Numbered from the stretch's first letter, positions 27,970 to 37,315 are shown. The stretch: 51,482 nt of DNA from Syntrophomonadaceae bacterium (GCA_012515055.1 JAAYZA010000362.1:1-51482), one strand, 5' to 3'. Program-made: numbers and translations. The notes: generated by a model not told the origin, from the letters alone.

Positions 27970-28145
27970 CAGCCAGACTTATTCCCGCTGTTTCCGAAGG
28001 CAGGGCAGGCTTCTTAATTATGTGATCTTATTTTATTGCGGGTAGATGTGAAAATGCCATGGTTGGGCCACCCCGCTTGTTAAATGTGCCGTTGTTGAGG
28101 AGCAATTTACAGGTCTAAGGGGGGTTAAAAAACTTGTGTAAGAAA
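27970..28145 (+). other. Spacer between PLD-family gene and tRNA
   Basis: Apart from the promoter element at its left end and the tRNA terminator at its right end, I see no gene, repeat or structured element here. Confidence 0.4.
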
Positions 28146-28179
28146 CAAAAAAAGCATTTTCAAATGTGACGAAAATGCT
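28146..28179 (-). terminator. Terminator of tRNA-Arg
   Basis: On the minus strand AGCATTTTC (28179-28171) pairs with GAAAATGCT (28161-28153) and runs into a T tract (28152-28146). Confidence 0.85.
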
Positions 28180-28190
28180 GATTTAATCGA

Positions 28191-28265
28191 TGGTACGCCC
28201 GAGAGGAATCGAACCTCCGCTCCCGGCTCCGGAGGCCGGTGCTCTATCCACTGAGCTACGGGCGC
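28191..28265 (-). tRNA. tRNA-Arg (anticodon CCG)
   Basis: The minus strand folds as a tRNA: acceptor 5' arm GCGCCCG with 3' arm CGGGCGT, D arm GCTC-GAGC, anticodon stem CCGGC with loop CTCCGGA (anticodon CCG at 28232-28230), T arm GAGG-TTCGATT-CCTC, A73 and an encoded CCA (28193-28191). CCG decodes CGG arginine codons. It has its own terminator. Confidence 0.97.
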
Positions 28266-28326
28266 ATATTGCTTACTGATTATACCAAAGATGCAGGCCA
28301 AAGGTCAAAAGAAAATAGTTGAAATT

Positions 28327-29280
28327 TTATTCGGTCCGGGCAAAATCAATGGCAATGGCATCAGCTAAACTGCGGGCGCCGATTTCAGCCATGGGCAGCG
28401 AATTGTTCTGACTGCCGATTTCAAAGAGAAGGGCACTGGGGTAAAGATCCTGATTATAATTGCCTTTGCCGATGAATATGCCCCGTATCAATCCGGGATG
28501 GGCCTGGTCGCAGATATCTTTGATCCTTTTAGCATAGCGCAGATTGGTCTGCATATTAAAATTTGTTCGGCCCACTACGATCATGACTTTAGCGGCGTCA
28601 ATGCCATTGATACTGGTGTGATAAGCACTGGCCGGGGTGGCATCCCGATGTATATCAAAAGCGGCATCAGGACCCGGTTTTAACAATTTGACCAGGGTTT
28701 TGCGGGAGCGATGATAGGCATTGATATCGTGGGGATAATGGTTCTCCCCGCTATGTACAGCATCTATATTGGCTTTGCCCAGAGACTCTTTAAAAGCCTT
28801 GCCCACCGCCAGGATATCCCCGCCCTCTTTTTGTGAATCCGTCCCGGAAGTGGGGATATAGCTTTCATCACTATGGGTATGATAAATGACCACTTCTTTT
28901 GTTTTTACCGGGGAACTGAATATTTCCGATACAGCAGCTGTGATGGTTAAATCAGCGGGGGTGAATATTAAGTCCCCGGCAGCTCGTTCTTCCTTCAATT
29001 CGGCAATAGCTGAATTACCTTTGACTTTTACCACCACATAGTGGAAATCGTCGGCATTTATGAATTCATCGTCAGTGGTCACCGGCAGGCCGGTCTGCAT
29101 TATCACATTACCCTGATGATCTTTTATGGTGAAACATACAGCGGAAGAGCTGTCGATTTCATCTATGCGCAGGGGCAATCGCTGTGGGGGGTAAAGGGAA
29201 TGGAGCAGATAGGCCGCTGCAATAATCATCAGCAGCACCAGGAAAAAGATGATCACCGGTTTGTTTTTAAGGATATCCAT
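28327..29280 (-). CDS. spoIIP: Stage II sporulation protein P
   Basis: SpoIIP is a peptidoglycan amidase and endopeptidase that works with SpoIID and SpoIIM in septal thinning and engulfment. The 317-residue protein has one N-terminal membrane helix (about 9-30). The catalytic domain begins VVIYHTHSDESYIPT near 142 and contains the second conserved block DIHRDATP near 211 and LLFEIGSQNN near 289. ATG (29280) is preferred. An in-frame TTG at 29322 would read through the ahcY terminator. The ribosome binding site lies inside that terminator's 3' arm. Confidence 0.92.
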   Translation of the reverse strand: MDILKNKPVIIFFLVLLMIIAAAYLLHSLYPPQRLPLRIDEIDSSSAVCFTIKDHQGNVIMQTGLPVTTDDEFINADDFHYVVVKVKGNSAIAELKEERAAGDLIFTPADLTITAAVSEIFSSPVKTKEVVIYHTHSDESYIPTSGTDSQKEGGDILAVGKAFKESLGKANIDAVHSGENHYPHDINAYHRSRKTLVKLLKPGPDAAFDIHRDATPASAYHTSINGIDAAKVMIVVGRTNFNMQTNLRYAKRIKDICDQAHPGLIRGIFIGKGNYNQDLYPSALLFEIGSQNNSLPMAEIGARSLADAIAIDFARTE

Positions 29281-29332
29281 GAAAAAACCGCCTTTTGCTA
29301 TCTTCCCAGATATTTTACGCAAAAGGCGGTTT
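29281..29332 (-). terminator. Terminator of ahcY overlapping the spoIIP ribosome binding site
   Basis: On the minus strand AAACCGCCTTTTGC (29332-29319) pairs perfectly with GCAAAAGGCGGTTT (29298-29285) around a 20-nt loop, then TTTTTTC. The only Shine-Dalgarno-like sequence for spoIIP (AAAAGG or GGCGG) is in the 3' arm. Confidence 0.88.
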
Positions 29333-29342
29333 GGTTATGCGG

Positions 29343-30623
29343 CTATTTATTATGGTCCCAGCTGGCCAGATATTTTTCCTGTTCATCTGTCAGCTGATCG
29401 ATATTTATCTGATTGGCCTTGAGTTTCAGCTGGGCCACCTTTTCGTCGATTTCAGCCGGCACATTGTAAACATGAAGCCCAAGGTCCTCACGGTTTTGAA
29501 TTACATAGATCAGTGATAAGGCCTGCAGGGAGAAACTCAGATCCATAACTTCAGCCGGGTGTCCGTCGCCGGCAGCCAGATTGACCAGGCGCCCTTCAGC
29601 CAGCAGATAAAGTTTGCGTCCATCGGCCAGGACGAATTCCTCCACATTATTTCTGATTAAACGGGTGGAACTGGCCAGTTCATTAAGATCCGGTTTGCTG
29701 ATCTCCACATCAAAATGGCCGGCATTAGCCATTATGGCCTGATCCTTCATAAGGATCATATGCTCTTTGCGAATCACATTGATATTGCCGGTAACGGTTA
29801 TAAAGATATCACCCAGTTTGGCGGCTTCCGACATGGGCATTACTTCAAAACCATCCATTATGGCTTCATTGGCTTTGATAGGATCTATTTCGGTGACGAT
29901 TATTTTAGCCCCCATTCCCAGAGCCCGCAGTGCAACACCTTTGCCGCACCAGCCATAACCAGCCACCACCACATATTTGCCGGCTACGACCAGGTTGGTG
30001 GTGCGGTTGATACTGTCCCAAACCGATTGTCCGGTGCCATAGCGGTTGTCAAACAAGTATTTCATGTAAGCATCATTGACTGCCATCATCGGGAAGAGCA
30101 GGGTTTGATCTTCATCCATTGAACGCAGGCGAACAATGCCGGTTGTGGTTTCTTCACATCCGCCTATAATCGATTTAGCTTGTTCCCGTCTTTCTTTGTG
30201 GAGCATTGTCACCACATCAGCGCCGTCATCAATGATGGCATCGGGGTAGGAATCCAGGGCCAATTCTAAAAACTTATAGTATTCCTCCGGTGTTTCTCCA
30301 TAAAGAGCATAAACAGTAATGCCTGAATCCACTAATGCGGCTACCACATCATCCTGGGTGGATAAAGGGTTGCTGCCGCAGGCAACCACCCGGGCCCCCG
30401 CTGCCTGCAGGGTCTGCAGCAGATAACCGGTTTTAGCTTCCAGATGCAGACAGCAAACAACTGTCATGTTTTTCAGCGGTTGGGATGCTTCGAATTCCTT
30501 TCTTAACATATTTAAAACCGGCATGTTTTGTTTGACCCATTCCAATTTTTTATAACCATAGGGTGCCAGGGTTATATCTTTAATAATCGATGGGTGCAGT
30601 TGTTTTTCACTGGCAATGTTCAT
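29343..30623 (-). CDS. ahcY: S-adenosylhomocysteine hydrolase (adenosylhomocysteinase)
   Basis: AhcY cleaves S-adenosylhomocysteine to adenosine and homocysteine with tightly bound NAD+, relieving product inhibition of methyltransferases. The 426-residue protein has [12 protein letters not shown] near 57, the D-D-G-A-D block near 132, the NAD-binding motif [14 protein letters not shown] near 219, and NAGHFDVEI near 302. It lacks the roughly 40-residue insert of many bacterial enzymes, as in archaeal and thermophile-type AhcY. GGAGG precedes ATG 30623. It is divergent from the alpha-glucan cluster that holds a methyltransferase. Confidence 0.95.
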   Translation of the reverse strand: MNIASEKQLHPSIIKDITLAPYGYKKLEWVKQNMPVLNMLRKEFEASQPLKNMTVVCCLHLEAKTGYLLQTLQAAGARVVACGSNPLSTQDDVVAALVDSGITVYALYGETPEEYYKFLELALDSYPDAIIDDGADVVTMLHKERREQAKSIIGGCEETTTGIVRLRSMDEDQTLLFPMMAVNDAYMKYLFDNRYGTGQSVWDSINRTTNLVVAGKYVVVAGYGWCGKGVALRALGMGAKIIVTEIDPIKANEAIMDGFEVMPMSEAAKLGDIFITVTGNINVIRKEHMILMKDQAIMANAGHFDVEISKPDLNELASSTRLIRNNVEEFVLADGRKLYLLAEGRLVNLAAGDGHPAEVMDLSFSLQALSLIYVIQNREDLGLHVYNVPAEIDEKVAQLKLKANQINIDQLTDEQEKYLASWDHNK

Positions 30624-30670
30624 TTATTAACCTCCATTTTGTTGAATGCTAAATATTACAGCCTGAGAAT

Positions 30671-30676
30671 ATTATA
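30671..30676 (-). promoter_or_regulatory. -10 element for ahcY
   Basis: On the minus strand TATAAT (30676-30671) lies about 47 bp upstream of the start; a weak TTCCTA is 17 bp further upstream. The divergent glucosyltransferase gene begins about 75 bp away on the other strand. Confidence 0.45.
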
Positions 30677-30749
30677 AGCAAAATGTCTTACAATAGGAAC
30701 AAATATCTGGTAGTATTATTAAAAAAAGTTACAAACGAGGGAATTGTGC

Positions 30750-31931
30750 GTGAAGGTTTTGATGTTCAGCTGGGAATATCCCCCTAATATGGTGGGAGGG
30801 CTGGGACAGCATGTTTATGACTTGAGCCGTTTCCTGGCCCGCAAAGGGGTAGAGGTCCATATCATAACACCCCGGGTAAAAGGGACCCCTGATTATGAAA
30901 TAGACAGCGGGGTATTTATTCATCGCGCCGGTAGTCCTGCCGGTGATGGAGGCAATTTTAAATCCTGGACTTTTACTTTCAATAGTGAGGCCATCAAGGA
31001 AGCGGTTCGGATCAATGCTGCCATTGGCGGTTTTGAACTGGTGCACGCCCATGATTGGCTGGTGGCTTATGCCGGGCGTGCGGTAGCCAAAATATTTGAA
31101 CTGCCATTAGTAACCACCATTCATGCTACTGAACATGGCCGTAACCTGGGCCTGCATAACCGCATACAGAATGAAATCAACGAAATAGAAAAGAACATGG
31201 CACTGGAAGCGGAAAGGATCATTTGCTGCAGTGATTACATGAGGGATGAAATAAGCAGTCTATTCGGGCCTTTCGAACACGAACTGGCAGTTATACCCAA
31301 TGGAGTAGAGCCGGAACAATTTGTTAAACTGCCAAAAAAACCACGTTTTAAATTTGATGCTGACGACAAAGTCGTTTTTTTTATTGGTCGGCTGGTGCCG
31401 GAAAAAGGCATCTGGCACTTGGTACAGGCATTTCCCCAGGTGCTTTACAAAATTCCTGATGCCCGGCTGGTTATCGGCGGCAAAGGACCGATGAAAAATG
31501 ATCTGGATAAGGCTGCCCTGGAACTGGGCATAAATAATCGCATTCTTTATACCGGCTTTATCAAAGAAGAGGCTCGTAATTATCTTTATCACCGGGCCCA
31601 GGTAGCAGTTTTCCCCAGCCTTTATGAACCCTTTGGCATTGTGGCATTGGAAGCCATGGCCACCAATACACCGGTTATTGTGGGAGACGTGGGCGGGCTG
31701 GCGGGAATTGTTCAGGACGGTTTTAATGGCCTGAAAGTCAAACCCGGAGACATAGACGATCTGGCCGAGGCAATAATTAAAGTTTTAGCCGATCAACAAA
31801 TGGCGGACCGATTGAAAAGAAATGGGATCCAGACTATAGAAACAGTCTACAACTGGGATATAATTGCCGATTCGACCATCAGTGTCTATCAGCAGGTTTT
31901 GAATAAATCGGGGCGGCGAGCAAGTATTTAA
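30750..31931 (+). CDS. GT4 alpha-glucosyltransferase (Rv3032 / glycogen synthase-like)
   Basis: A 393-residue retaining glycosyltransferase, GT-B fold. The N-terminal half starts KVLMFSWEYPPNMVGGLGQHV, the acceptor-side signature of starch/glycogen synthase-like GT4 enzymes; the HAHDWLVAYAG block is near 100. The C-terminal half has GRLVPEKGIWHLVQAF near 214 and the donor-binding EPFGIVALEAMATNTPV near 295. The family elongates alpha-1,4-glucans from ADP- or UDP-glucose. The opening block closely resembles mycobacterial Rv3032. GTG 30750 is 8 nt after GAGGG (30737-30741). It leads a four-gene operon. Confidence 0.9.
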   Translation: MKVLMFSWEYPPNMVGGLGQHVYDLSRFLARKGVEVHIITPRVKGTPDYEIDSGVFIHRAGSPAGDGGNFKSWTFTFNSEAIKEAVRINAAIGGFELVHAHDWLVAYAGRAVAKIFELPLVTTIHATEHGRNLGLHNRIQNEINEIEKNMALEAERIICCSDYMRDEISSLFGPFEHELAVIPNGVEPEQFVKLPKKPRFKFDADDKVVFFIGRLVPEKGIWHLVQAFPQVLYKIPDARLVIGGKGPMKNDLDKAALELGINNRILYTGFIKEEARNYLYHRAQVAVFPSLYEPFGIVALEAMATNTPVIVGDVGGLAGIVQDGFNGLKVKPGDIDDLAEAIIKVLADQQMADRLKRNGIQTIETVYNWDIIADSTISVYQQVLNKSGRRASI

Positions 31932-31946
31932 AGAGGTGTATCAGCA

Positions 31947-33506
31947 TTGGACTCAAAATTGATGTTGGTTTTGCATAGTCATATACCTTATGTAAAGAGA
32001 CAGGGAAGATGGCCCTTTGGAGAAGTATGGCTGTATGAATCAATGGCCGAAACCTATATCCCCATGCTGTTAAGCTGGCGCCGCATGTGGGAAGAGGGTC
32101 TTAAAGTGCCGGTGACACTCAGTTTAAGTCCTACCTTGCTGGAACAGTTGAATTCCAAATATATACAGGAACAATTTATCGGCTATTTAAAAGAACGTGA
32201 AAATCTGGCGCGGGAAGAAGAAAAATACTACTTAGCGGCGGCTGAACCGGAAATGGCCGGATTGGCAGCTTTTTACCATCGTTTCTACCGGGATATCAGA
32301 CGTGATTTTATCGTGGAAATGGATAAGGACATCGTGGGGATGGCCAGACAAATGCAGGATGAAGGTAAAATTGAAATTATTACAACCGCGGCTACTCATG
32401 CTTATTTGCCTTTGTTGGAAAAAAACAGTTTGGAGCGCCAGGTGGAATGGGGTAAAAAGATCTACCAGAAGTATTTCGGTTGTTCACCCCGGGGATTCTG
32501 GCTGCCGGAATGCGGTTATTTCAAAGGCATGGAAGATGTTTTGCTGGAATATGGTTTCGAATATTTTTATGTCGACAGTCATGCCATTGAAGGCGGCAAA
32601 CCTATCGGAGTACTCAGTCAGGGTATCGATGATGAGGTAATCGAAATAGAGACATTTGCCTCCACGGGACTCAGCACCTACCGTCCTTACAAAGTCGAAG
32701 GCAAGGATATCGCGGTTTTTGGCCGCAATTCCATGGTGAGCCATCAGGTATGGTCAGCTGATTACGGTTACCCTGGTGATATAGATTATCGGGAGTTTCA
32801 TAAGCAATCACCCCGCTCCGGTCTTAAATACTGGCGGGTTACAGACCGCAACAATACCGAAAGTAAAATGGTATATCACTCCGAACAGGCCAGGGAAAAA
32901 GTACGGGAACATGCCGGGCATTTTATCGACAGCCTGCAGACTACCGGAAAAGAGGCCCGAAAACTGGGCTTTGCGTCACCGCTGATTGTGGGATGTTATG
33001 ATACCGAATTATTTGGTCATTGGTGGTGGGAAGGTGTTCAATGGCTGGAAGAAGTCATCCGCCAGGTCAATGCCAGGGAAAACATCGATTTGATCCTGCC
33101 TCAGGATGCAGGGCAGGCCAGACATGAAGCCCAACTCCATGAATCCTCCTGGGGCATGGGGGGAAAACATTATGTCTGGCATAATGATGAAACTGCCTGG
33201 ATGTGGGATATTATAAAAAAAGCCGGCGGTGAATATGACGATTTAAAGATCTTTGCTGATGGCAGTTTGCTCAGTCAGGATGTAGTGGAACAGGCTTTAA
33301 AAGAATTATTGCTAATTGAAAGCAGCGATTGGCTGTTCATGGTCAGCGGCAACCAGACCCGGGATTATGCCATGAAAAGATTTTTTGAGCATTACACCAA
33401 ACTGCTGCGCCTGGGTGAGAGTGTGCGCAATCAGGATTTAAATGAAGAATTCCGGCAATGGCTTAGAAAGACCCAGTATGAAGATGATTTCTTCAATGAT
33501 TTATAG
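31947..33506 (+). CDS. GH57 1,4-alpha-glucan branching enzyme (DUF1957 type)
   Basis: A 519-residue GH57 protein with the C-terminal DUF1957 region. Conserved motifs in order are LHSHIPYV near 9, TTAATHAYLPLL near 146, GFWLPECGY with the presumed nucleophile Glu188, and GCYDTELFGHWW with the presumed acid/base Asp352. SSWGMGGKHYVWHND follows near 400. The two catalytic positions match those of Thermus and Thermotoga branching enzymes closely. It introduces alpha-1,6 branches. Mycobacterial Rv3031 is the same type. It starts 15 nt after the GT4 stop with its own GAGGTG site and a TTG start. Confidence 0.92.
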   Translation: MDSKLMLVLHSHIPYVKRQGRWPFGEVWLYESMAETYIPMLLSWRRMWEEGLKVPVTLSLSPTLLEQLNSKYIQEQFIGYLKERENLAREEEKYYLAAAEPEMAGLAAFYHRFYRDIRRDFIVEMDKDIVGMARQMQDEGKIEIITTAATHAYLPLLEKNSLERQVEWGKKIYQKYFGCSPRGFWLPECGYFKGMEDVLLEYGFEYFYVDSHAIEGGKPIGVLSQGIDDEVIEIETFASTGLSTYRPYKVEGKDIAVFGRNSMVSHQVWSADYGYPGDIDYREFHKQSPRSGLKYWRVTDRNNTESKMVYHSEQAREKVREHAGHFIDSLQTTGKEARKLGFASPLIVGCYDTELFGHWWWEGVQWLEEVIRQVNARENIDLILPQDAGQARHEAQLHESSWGMGGKHYVWHNDETAWMWDIIKKAGGEYDDLKIFADGSLLSQDVVEQALKELLLIESSDWLFMVSGNQTRDYAMKRFFEHYTKLLRLGESVRNQDLNEEFRQWLRKTQYEDDFFNDL

Positions 33507-33517
33507 GAGGTATATTC

Positions 33518-36025
33518 ATGAAAGGTTATATTGCCTTCTGTCCCCATTTCCATCAGCCCCATTTCCAATTACATAAAACCAGGGAAGAAGCTTTCGTCAA
33601 TTCCTATAAGCCCTGGCTGGAACTGCTGGCCCGGTCGGTGGAAATGGAAGGGTATTATATAAACCTGCATTTTTCCGGTCCTTTTCTTTACTGGCTGCAG
33701 GATCAAAAACCAGATTATATCAAAGATTTTAAAAAACTGCTTAAAAGAAATAAAATTGGAATGATTGGCGGTCTGGCTGATGAGCCTTTTATACAGTTGT
33801 CATCACGCCGGGATGATTTTTACTATCAGCTTAAAAAGTATGATGAATTATTGCAAGGAACCCTGGGAGTTCCTAGTACTCAGTGGCAGGGTATCCATCT
33901 GGTGGAAAGGGAATGCGGTGAACTGGTTTTGGGTGAAGTGGCCTATGCGGCCGGATTGATGGATGCTCCGGCAATTTTCTATCTGGATGCCGAAACGTTT
34001 TATGAAAGTCATTTTTCCTACCCGGGCTCAGAAAGTGATTATTGCCTTAAACATTTTGGTTTTAAGGATCCCTTCTCCAAAACCACCATCAGTCATCTGC
34101 CCCAGGAGATACTGCATTTTGCCTTAAGGGATGAGATCAATGGGCAGTCCTTTGTGGGGCTTCCGGTCCACAGTCAGTTCAGATATCAATTGCTTAAAAG
34201 GGATGGTTTTACTGCGGAGGATCGGGTGCGTATCAAACCCGGTCATTATTTCTTTTATATTAAGGACATCCTGGAAAAGGCGGCTGACTATGCAGAACGA
34301 TACGGCAAACCCGAAATAAAGCCGTTGGTAGTGATTTTTGAAGATGCTGAGAAATTTGGCCAGTGGAGCAAGGACCCGGCCGGTGATACTGAGTGGCTGC
34401 TGGAATTCTTCGAACTGGTCACCCAGGATGAGGAAGTATCTTTCATTGGTTTGAAGGATTATTTGCAGCAACAGGGAATTTTAAATACTTATCCGGTAAA
34501 GTCCAGTCATAGCTATAAGGAATGGGAAAACTGGACTGCCCGGCGCGGTATCCGCGGCGTTACTTTTGGTGATGAACGTTTGCGCCAGGTGATTTGCCGT
34601 CTCCGGGACGTGGAAGCTTTGCAGCAAGAATTTGAAGCTGCTGTTATAGGCTCCTGGGCAGAAGAAAAATTTGGCCGGGAGGAACAGGGACTGAAGGAAT
34701 CAACAATACGTTCGTTGCTGCAATCAACGGAACGTTATCAGATAGTGGAAACCATAATCAAGGATGAGTATGACCCCAAAACCGGTAATCAATACGCCAC
34801 CATCAACAGGGTGCGCAATCTGGTTTATCAGGAAGATCCGAAATGGGCCAGCCGTCACCCCAGTTATGGTTCTTCGCCCTATTATGATATGCAGGGTCTG
34901 GCCTATCTGGAAACAGCTTATCGGGTATTGATAGCCCTGCATGGCCGGGTCGGACTGCCGGAACCGGCAGCTGTTGAGGTAAGGGACTGGGATATGGACG
35001 GACGGGATGAAGTAGTGATCCGTACCGGGGATCAATTTGTGGTCATTGATACCAAGGGGGGGTGTATAAGTTACCAGCATATAATAGATCCGATTCTGGA
35101 CCAGGATGCGGAAAAGGCTCATGCTATGCTGGCAGCTGATATCGGCAGCGGCATAAAAGCTTATAATGCCATATACAAATATGCCTATCCACTGGTCTTT
35201 ACTGAAGCCGACAGTCAAATGGGGATCAGGTTTTATCCCGAAGGTGGCCGCAGGGAGATCTGCAGGAAATCCCTGCGCTGTGATTTATATTGGGAATATG
35301 AGGGACAGAGGATATCCCTGGGCAATCTGACTCACCGGGAATTCACCATTGAAAATATCGCCCCAAGTGAAGAAGGCGCAGCGGTGACCTTGAGCTGTTC
35401 TTTTTCCGCCAGTATCCCTGGCAGCAGCTTGAATATTTTGGTCCGCAAGCACTTTGAAACCGGACCTGGGCATCTAAAGGTCAGGATGGAGGCGGAAGCA
35501 GATGGAAGCCTTGATAAAGGAGAGATAATCCTGGTGCCGCAGCTGGTGACTTCAGCTACTCCTTCAGACGAAATTGATTTTAAGCCCAGTGCTTTTCTGG
35601 GTCTGATGGGGGGTTCCGGCGGAGGGATAAAATATAGCATTGATGATATTACGGTTTTGATTCCTGCCGGAATAGAATATAAAAGAGAAGAATTTGATTA
35701 TACACAACCTGGTACCATCGATTATGTCTATGATTTAAAAACCGGTGAGGGCAGTGCCTTTAAAAACCGGGTCGGCTTTACTGTCGAAGGGTCCAGCGGG
35801 ATGTCCGCAGTAAAAATATTGCCGGCGGTGCAAAATTATTATCAGGATTATGTTTTTGAAGGACAGAGCCGCCTGGGCTACCATTCTTCGGGACTGGCCA
35901 TTATGCCTGAACTGCCTTTATATAATAACCGGGCTTTTTTGGAAACCAGGATCGCATGGGAATTGGATACTGACGTACAAGCAGGGGGTTATGACAGGAC
36001 CTGCAGTCTGATCGTGGGCGAATGA
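33518..36025 (+). CDS. GH57 4-alpha-glucanotransferase/amylase-like protein
   Basis: An 835-residue GH57 protein. Motif 1 is CPHFHQPHFQ near 8, motif 2 GLADEPFI near 86, motif 3 LVERECGELVLGEVAYAAG with the candidate nucleophile Glu, motif 4 VVIFEDAEKFGQWS with the candidate acid Asp. The C-terminal half contains a WDMDGRDEVVIRTGD turn near 490 and beta-rich domains typical of Thermococcus-type 4-alpha-glucanotransferases. It could disproportionate or trim linear glucan. No signal peptide is seen, so it works in the cytoplasm on stored or growing glucan. AGGAGG precedes ATG 33518. Confidence 0.85.
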   Translation: MKGYIAFCPHFHQPHFQLHKTREEAFVNSYKPWLELLARSVEMEGYYINLHFSGPFLYWLQDQKPDYIKDFKKLLKRNKIGMIGGLADEPFIQLSSRRDDFYYQLKKYDELLQGTLGVPSTQWQGIHLVERECGELVLGEVAYAAGLMDAPAIFYLDAETFYESHFSYPGSESDYCLKHFGFKDPFSKTTISHLPQEILHFALRDEINGQSFVGLPVHSQFRYQLLKRDGFTAEDRVRIKPGHYFFYIKDILEKAADYAERYGKPEIKPLVVIFEDAEKFGQWSKDPAGDTEWLLEFFELVTQDEEVSFIGLKDYLQQQGILNTYPVKSSHSYKEWENWTARRGIRGVTFGDERLRQVICRLRDVEALQQEFEAAVIGSWAEEKFGREEQGLKESTIRSLLQSTERYQIVETIIKDEYDPKTGNQYATINRVRNLVYQEDPKWASRHPSYGSSPYYDMQGLAYLETAYRVLIALHGRVGLPEPAAVEVRDWDMDGRDEVVIRTGDQFVVIDTKGGCISYQHIIDPILDQDAEKAHAMLAADIGSGIKAYNAIYKYAYPLVFTEADSQMGIRFYPEGGRREICRKSLRCDLYWEYEGQRISLGNLTHREFTIENIAPSEEGAAVTLSCSFSASIPGSSLNILVRKHFETGPGHLKVRMEAEADGSLDKGEIILVPQLVTSATPSDEIDFKPSAFLGLMGGSGGGIKYSIDDITVLIPAGIEYKREEFDYTQPGTIDYVYDLKTGEGSAFKNRVGFTVEGSSGMSAVKILPAVQNYYQDYVFEGQSRLGYHSSGLAIMPELPLYNNRAFLETRIAWELDTDVQAGGYDRTCSLIVGE

Positions 36026-36043
36026 ATAGGAGGGGGTTAAATA

Positions 36044-37252
36044 GTGATTTTAGAGGACTTTTTTAATTATTATTTTAAAGTAACAGAACCGGAAGTGAGA
36101 AAGATTTATCAGGAATTGCTGCCGGAAAGTACTGACCTGGCCGCTGATTACGCCAAAATGTTTTCCCGTAATGATGAGGAAGCAATAGCATTTCTGCTCA
36201 AATTTCATAATGCTGCCAATGAATTAAGGCGTAACCGCCCGGATCAGGCCATATTATTTAATGTCCATGGCAATGTGTGTTTCCCCTTTTTCGTGGAGTA
36301 CATATGGCGGGTGATGAGCAGTGAGGAACAAAACCGGTTAATGGAAAAGGCTGGTTGTGACAATTTGGATGATTTGAGCCGGGCCTTAAATGACCGGGTA
36401 GAACTGCGCAATTGGTTCAGAAAAGAGATCGGTTCTTTCTTGAGTCAGGAAGACCTGTTCACAATGAATGAAATCATTGCCTTGCAGAATTTTTCTTCCG
36501 GGGGGGAATATTCTTTTCTTAAATATGCCTATCCTTCCCTGAAGGAACTGGAAGGTAAGGTTCTGGATGCGGGATGCGGTGCTGGTTTTGCTTCTCTGGT
36601 CATGAGCCAGTATATGACGGTTTATTCCATTGATGCCTGTCGGGCTCGTCTGGAGAGAGGGGCGGCTCTATCTAATATGATGAAAAAGGGGGAAAAAGAA
36701 ATATTCCCCCGGGTGATAAATCTCATCGAAGAAGAATTGGGTGATATTGCTGTCCAATGCGAATTTCCTACTGCGGAAAAGCTTTTATCGGAGCCGGCCC
36801 GGGAAATAACTTTTACGGAAGGCAGCCTGGATGCCCTTAATTATCCGGATAAATTTTTTGATGCCATAAATTGTCTTGATGTCCTGGAACATACTTATGA
36901 TCCGGAAAAAATCGTTGCACAATTTTCCCGGGTGATAAAACCCGGGGGTAAAGTTTTCATAACGGCTCCCACCCGTTATGGGGAAGTTGAACAGCGAATC
37001 CATGAAAGTATTGAGGGCACAATGTTTCCTGCCATGCTGCATATGCACCATTTTGATCCGGAATCTTTAAATAAAATGTTTCTGGCCCATGGTTTCAAGG
37101 AAGTGGAAATGGTTCCCTTTGATTATATGAGCTGGGAGGAATTTTTGGAAATCGCTGACCGTTCACCAGCCCGGGAACTGGCTGAAGAATTAAGGAACAA
37201 CCCCTTTGACCAGGTTGCTTTGCAGCTTTATGCTGTTTATGAAAAGATCTGA
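36044..37252 (+). CDS. SAM-dependent methyltransferase in the glucan cluster
   Basis: A 402-residue protein. Residues about 170-400 form a class I methyltransferase: motif I VLDAGCGAGFAS near 175, the FDAINCLDVLEHTYDPE block near 282, and KPGGKVFITAPTRYGE near 308. The first 165 residues are helical and unassigned. The gene starts 18 nt after the GH57 stop with AGGAGGGGG upstream, so it is in the operon. In mycobacteria the equivalent locus has the methyltransferase Rv3030 for polymethylated glucan, which makes a sugar methyltransferase a reasonable inference; direct evidence is lacking. Confidence 0.85.
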   Translation: MILEDFFNYYFKVTEPEVRKIYQELLPESTDLAADYAKMFSRNDEEAIAFLLKFHNAANELRRNRPDQAILFNVHGNVCFPFFVEYIWRVMSSEEQNRLMEKAGCDNLDDLSRALNDRVELRNWFRKEIGSFLSQEDLFTMNEIIALQNFSSGGEYSFLKYAYPSLKELEGKVLDAGCGAGFASLVMSQYMTVYSIDACRARLERGAALSNMMKKGEKEIFPRVINLIEEELGDIAVQCEFPTAEKLLSEPAREITFTEGSLDALNYPDKFFDAINCLDVLEHTYDPEKIVAQFSRVIKPGGKVFITAPTRYGEVEQRIHESIEGTMFPAMLHMHHFDPESLNKMFLAHGFKEVEMVPFDYMSWEEFLEIADRSPARELAEELRNNPFDQVALQLYAVYEKI

Positions 37253-37265
37253 TCAAAAAATGAAT

Positions 37266-37315
37266 AAAAACGCTGTTGACCACTCAACTTTGAAGAAGGC
37301 CAATAGCGTTTTTTT
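37266..37315 (+). terminator. Terminator of the alpha-glucan operon
   Basis: AAAAACGCT (37266-37274) pairs with AGCGTTTTT (37305-37313), extended by TTG with CAA; a run of seven T residues (37309-37315) ends the stem. Confidence 0.9.
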
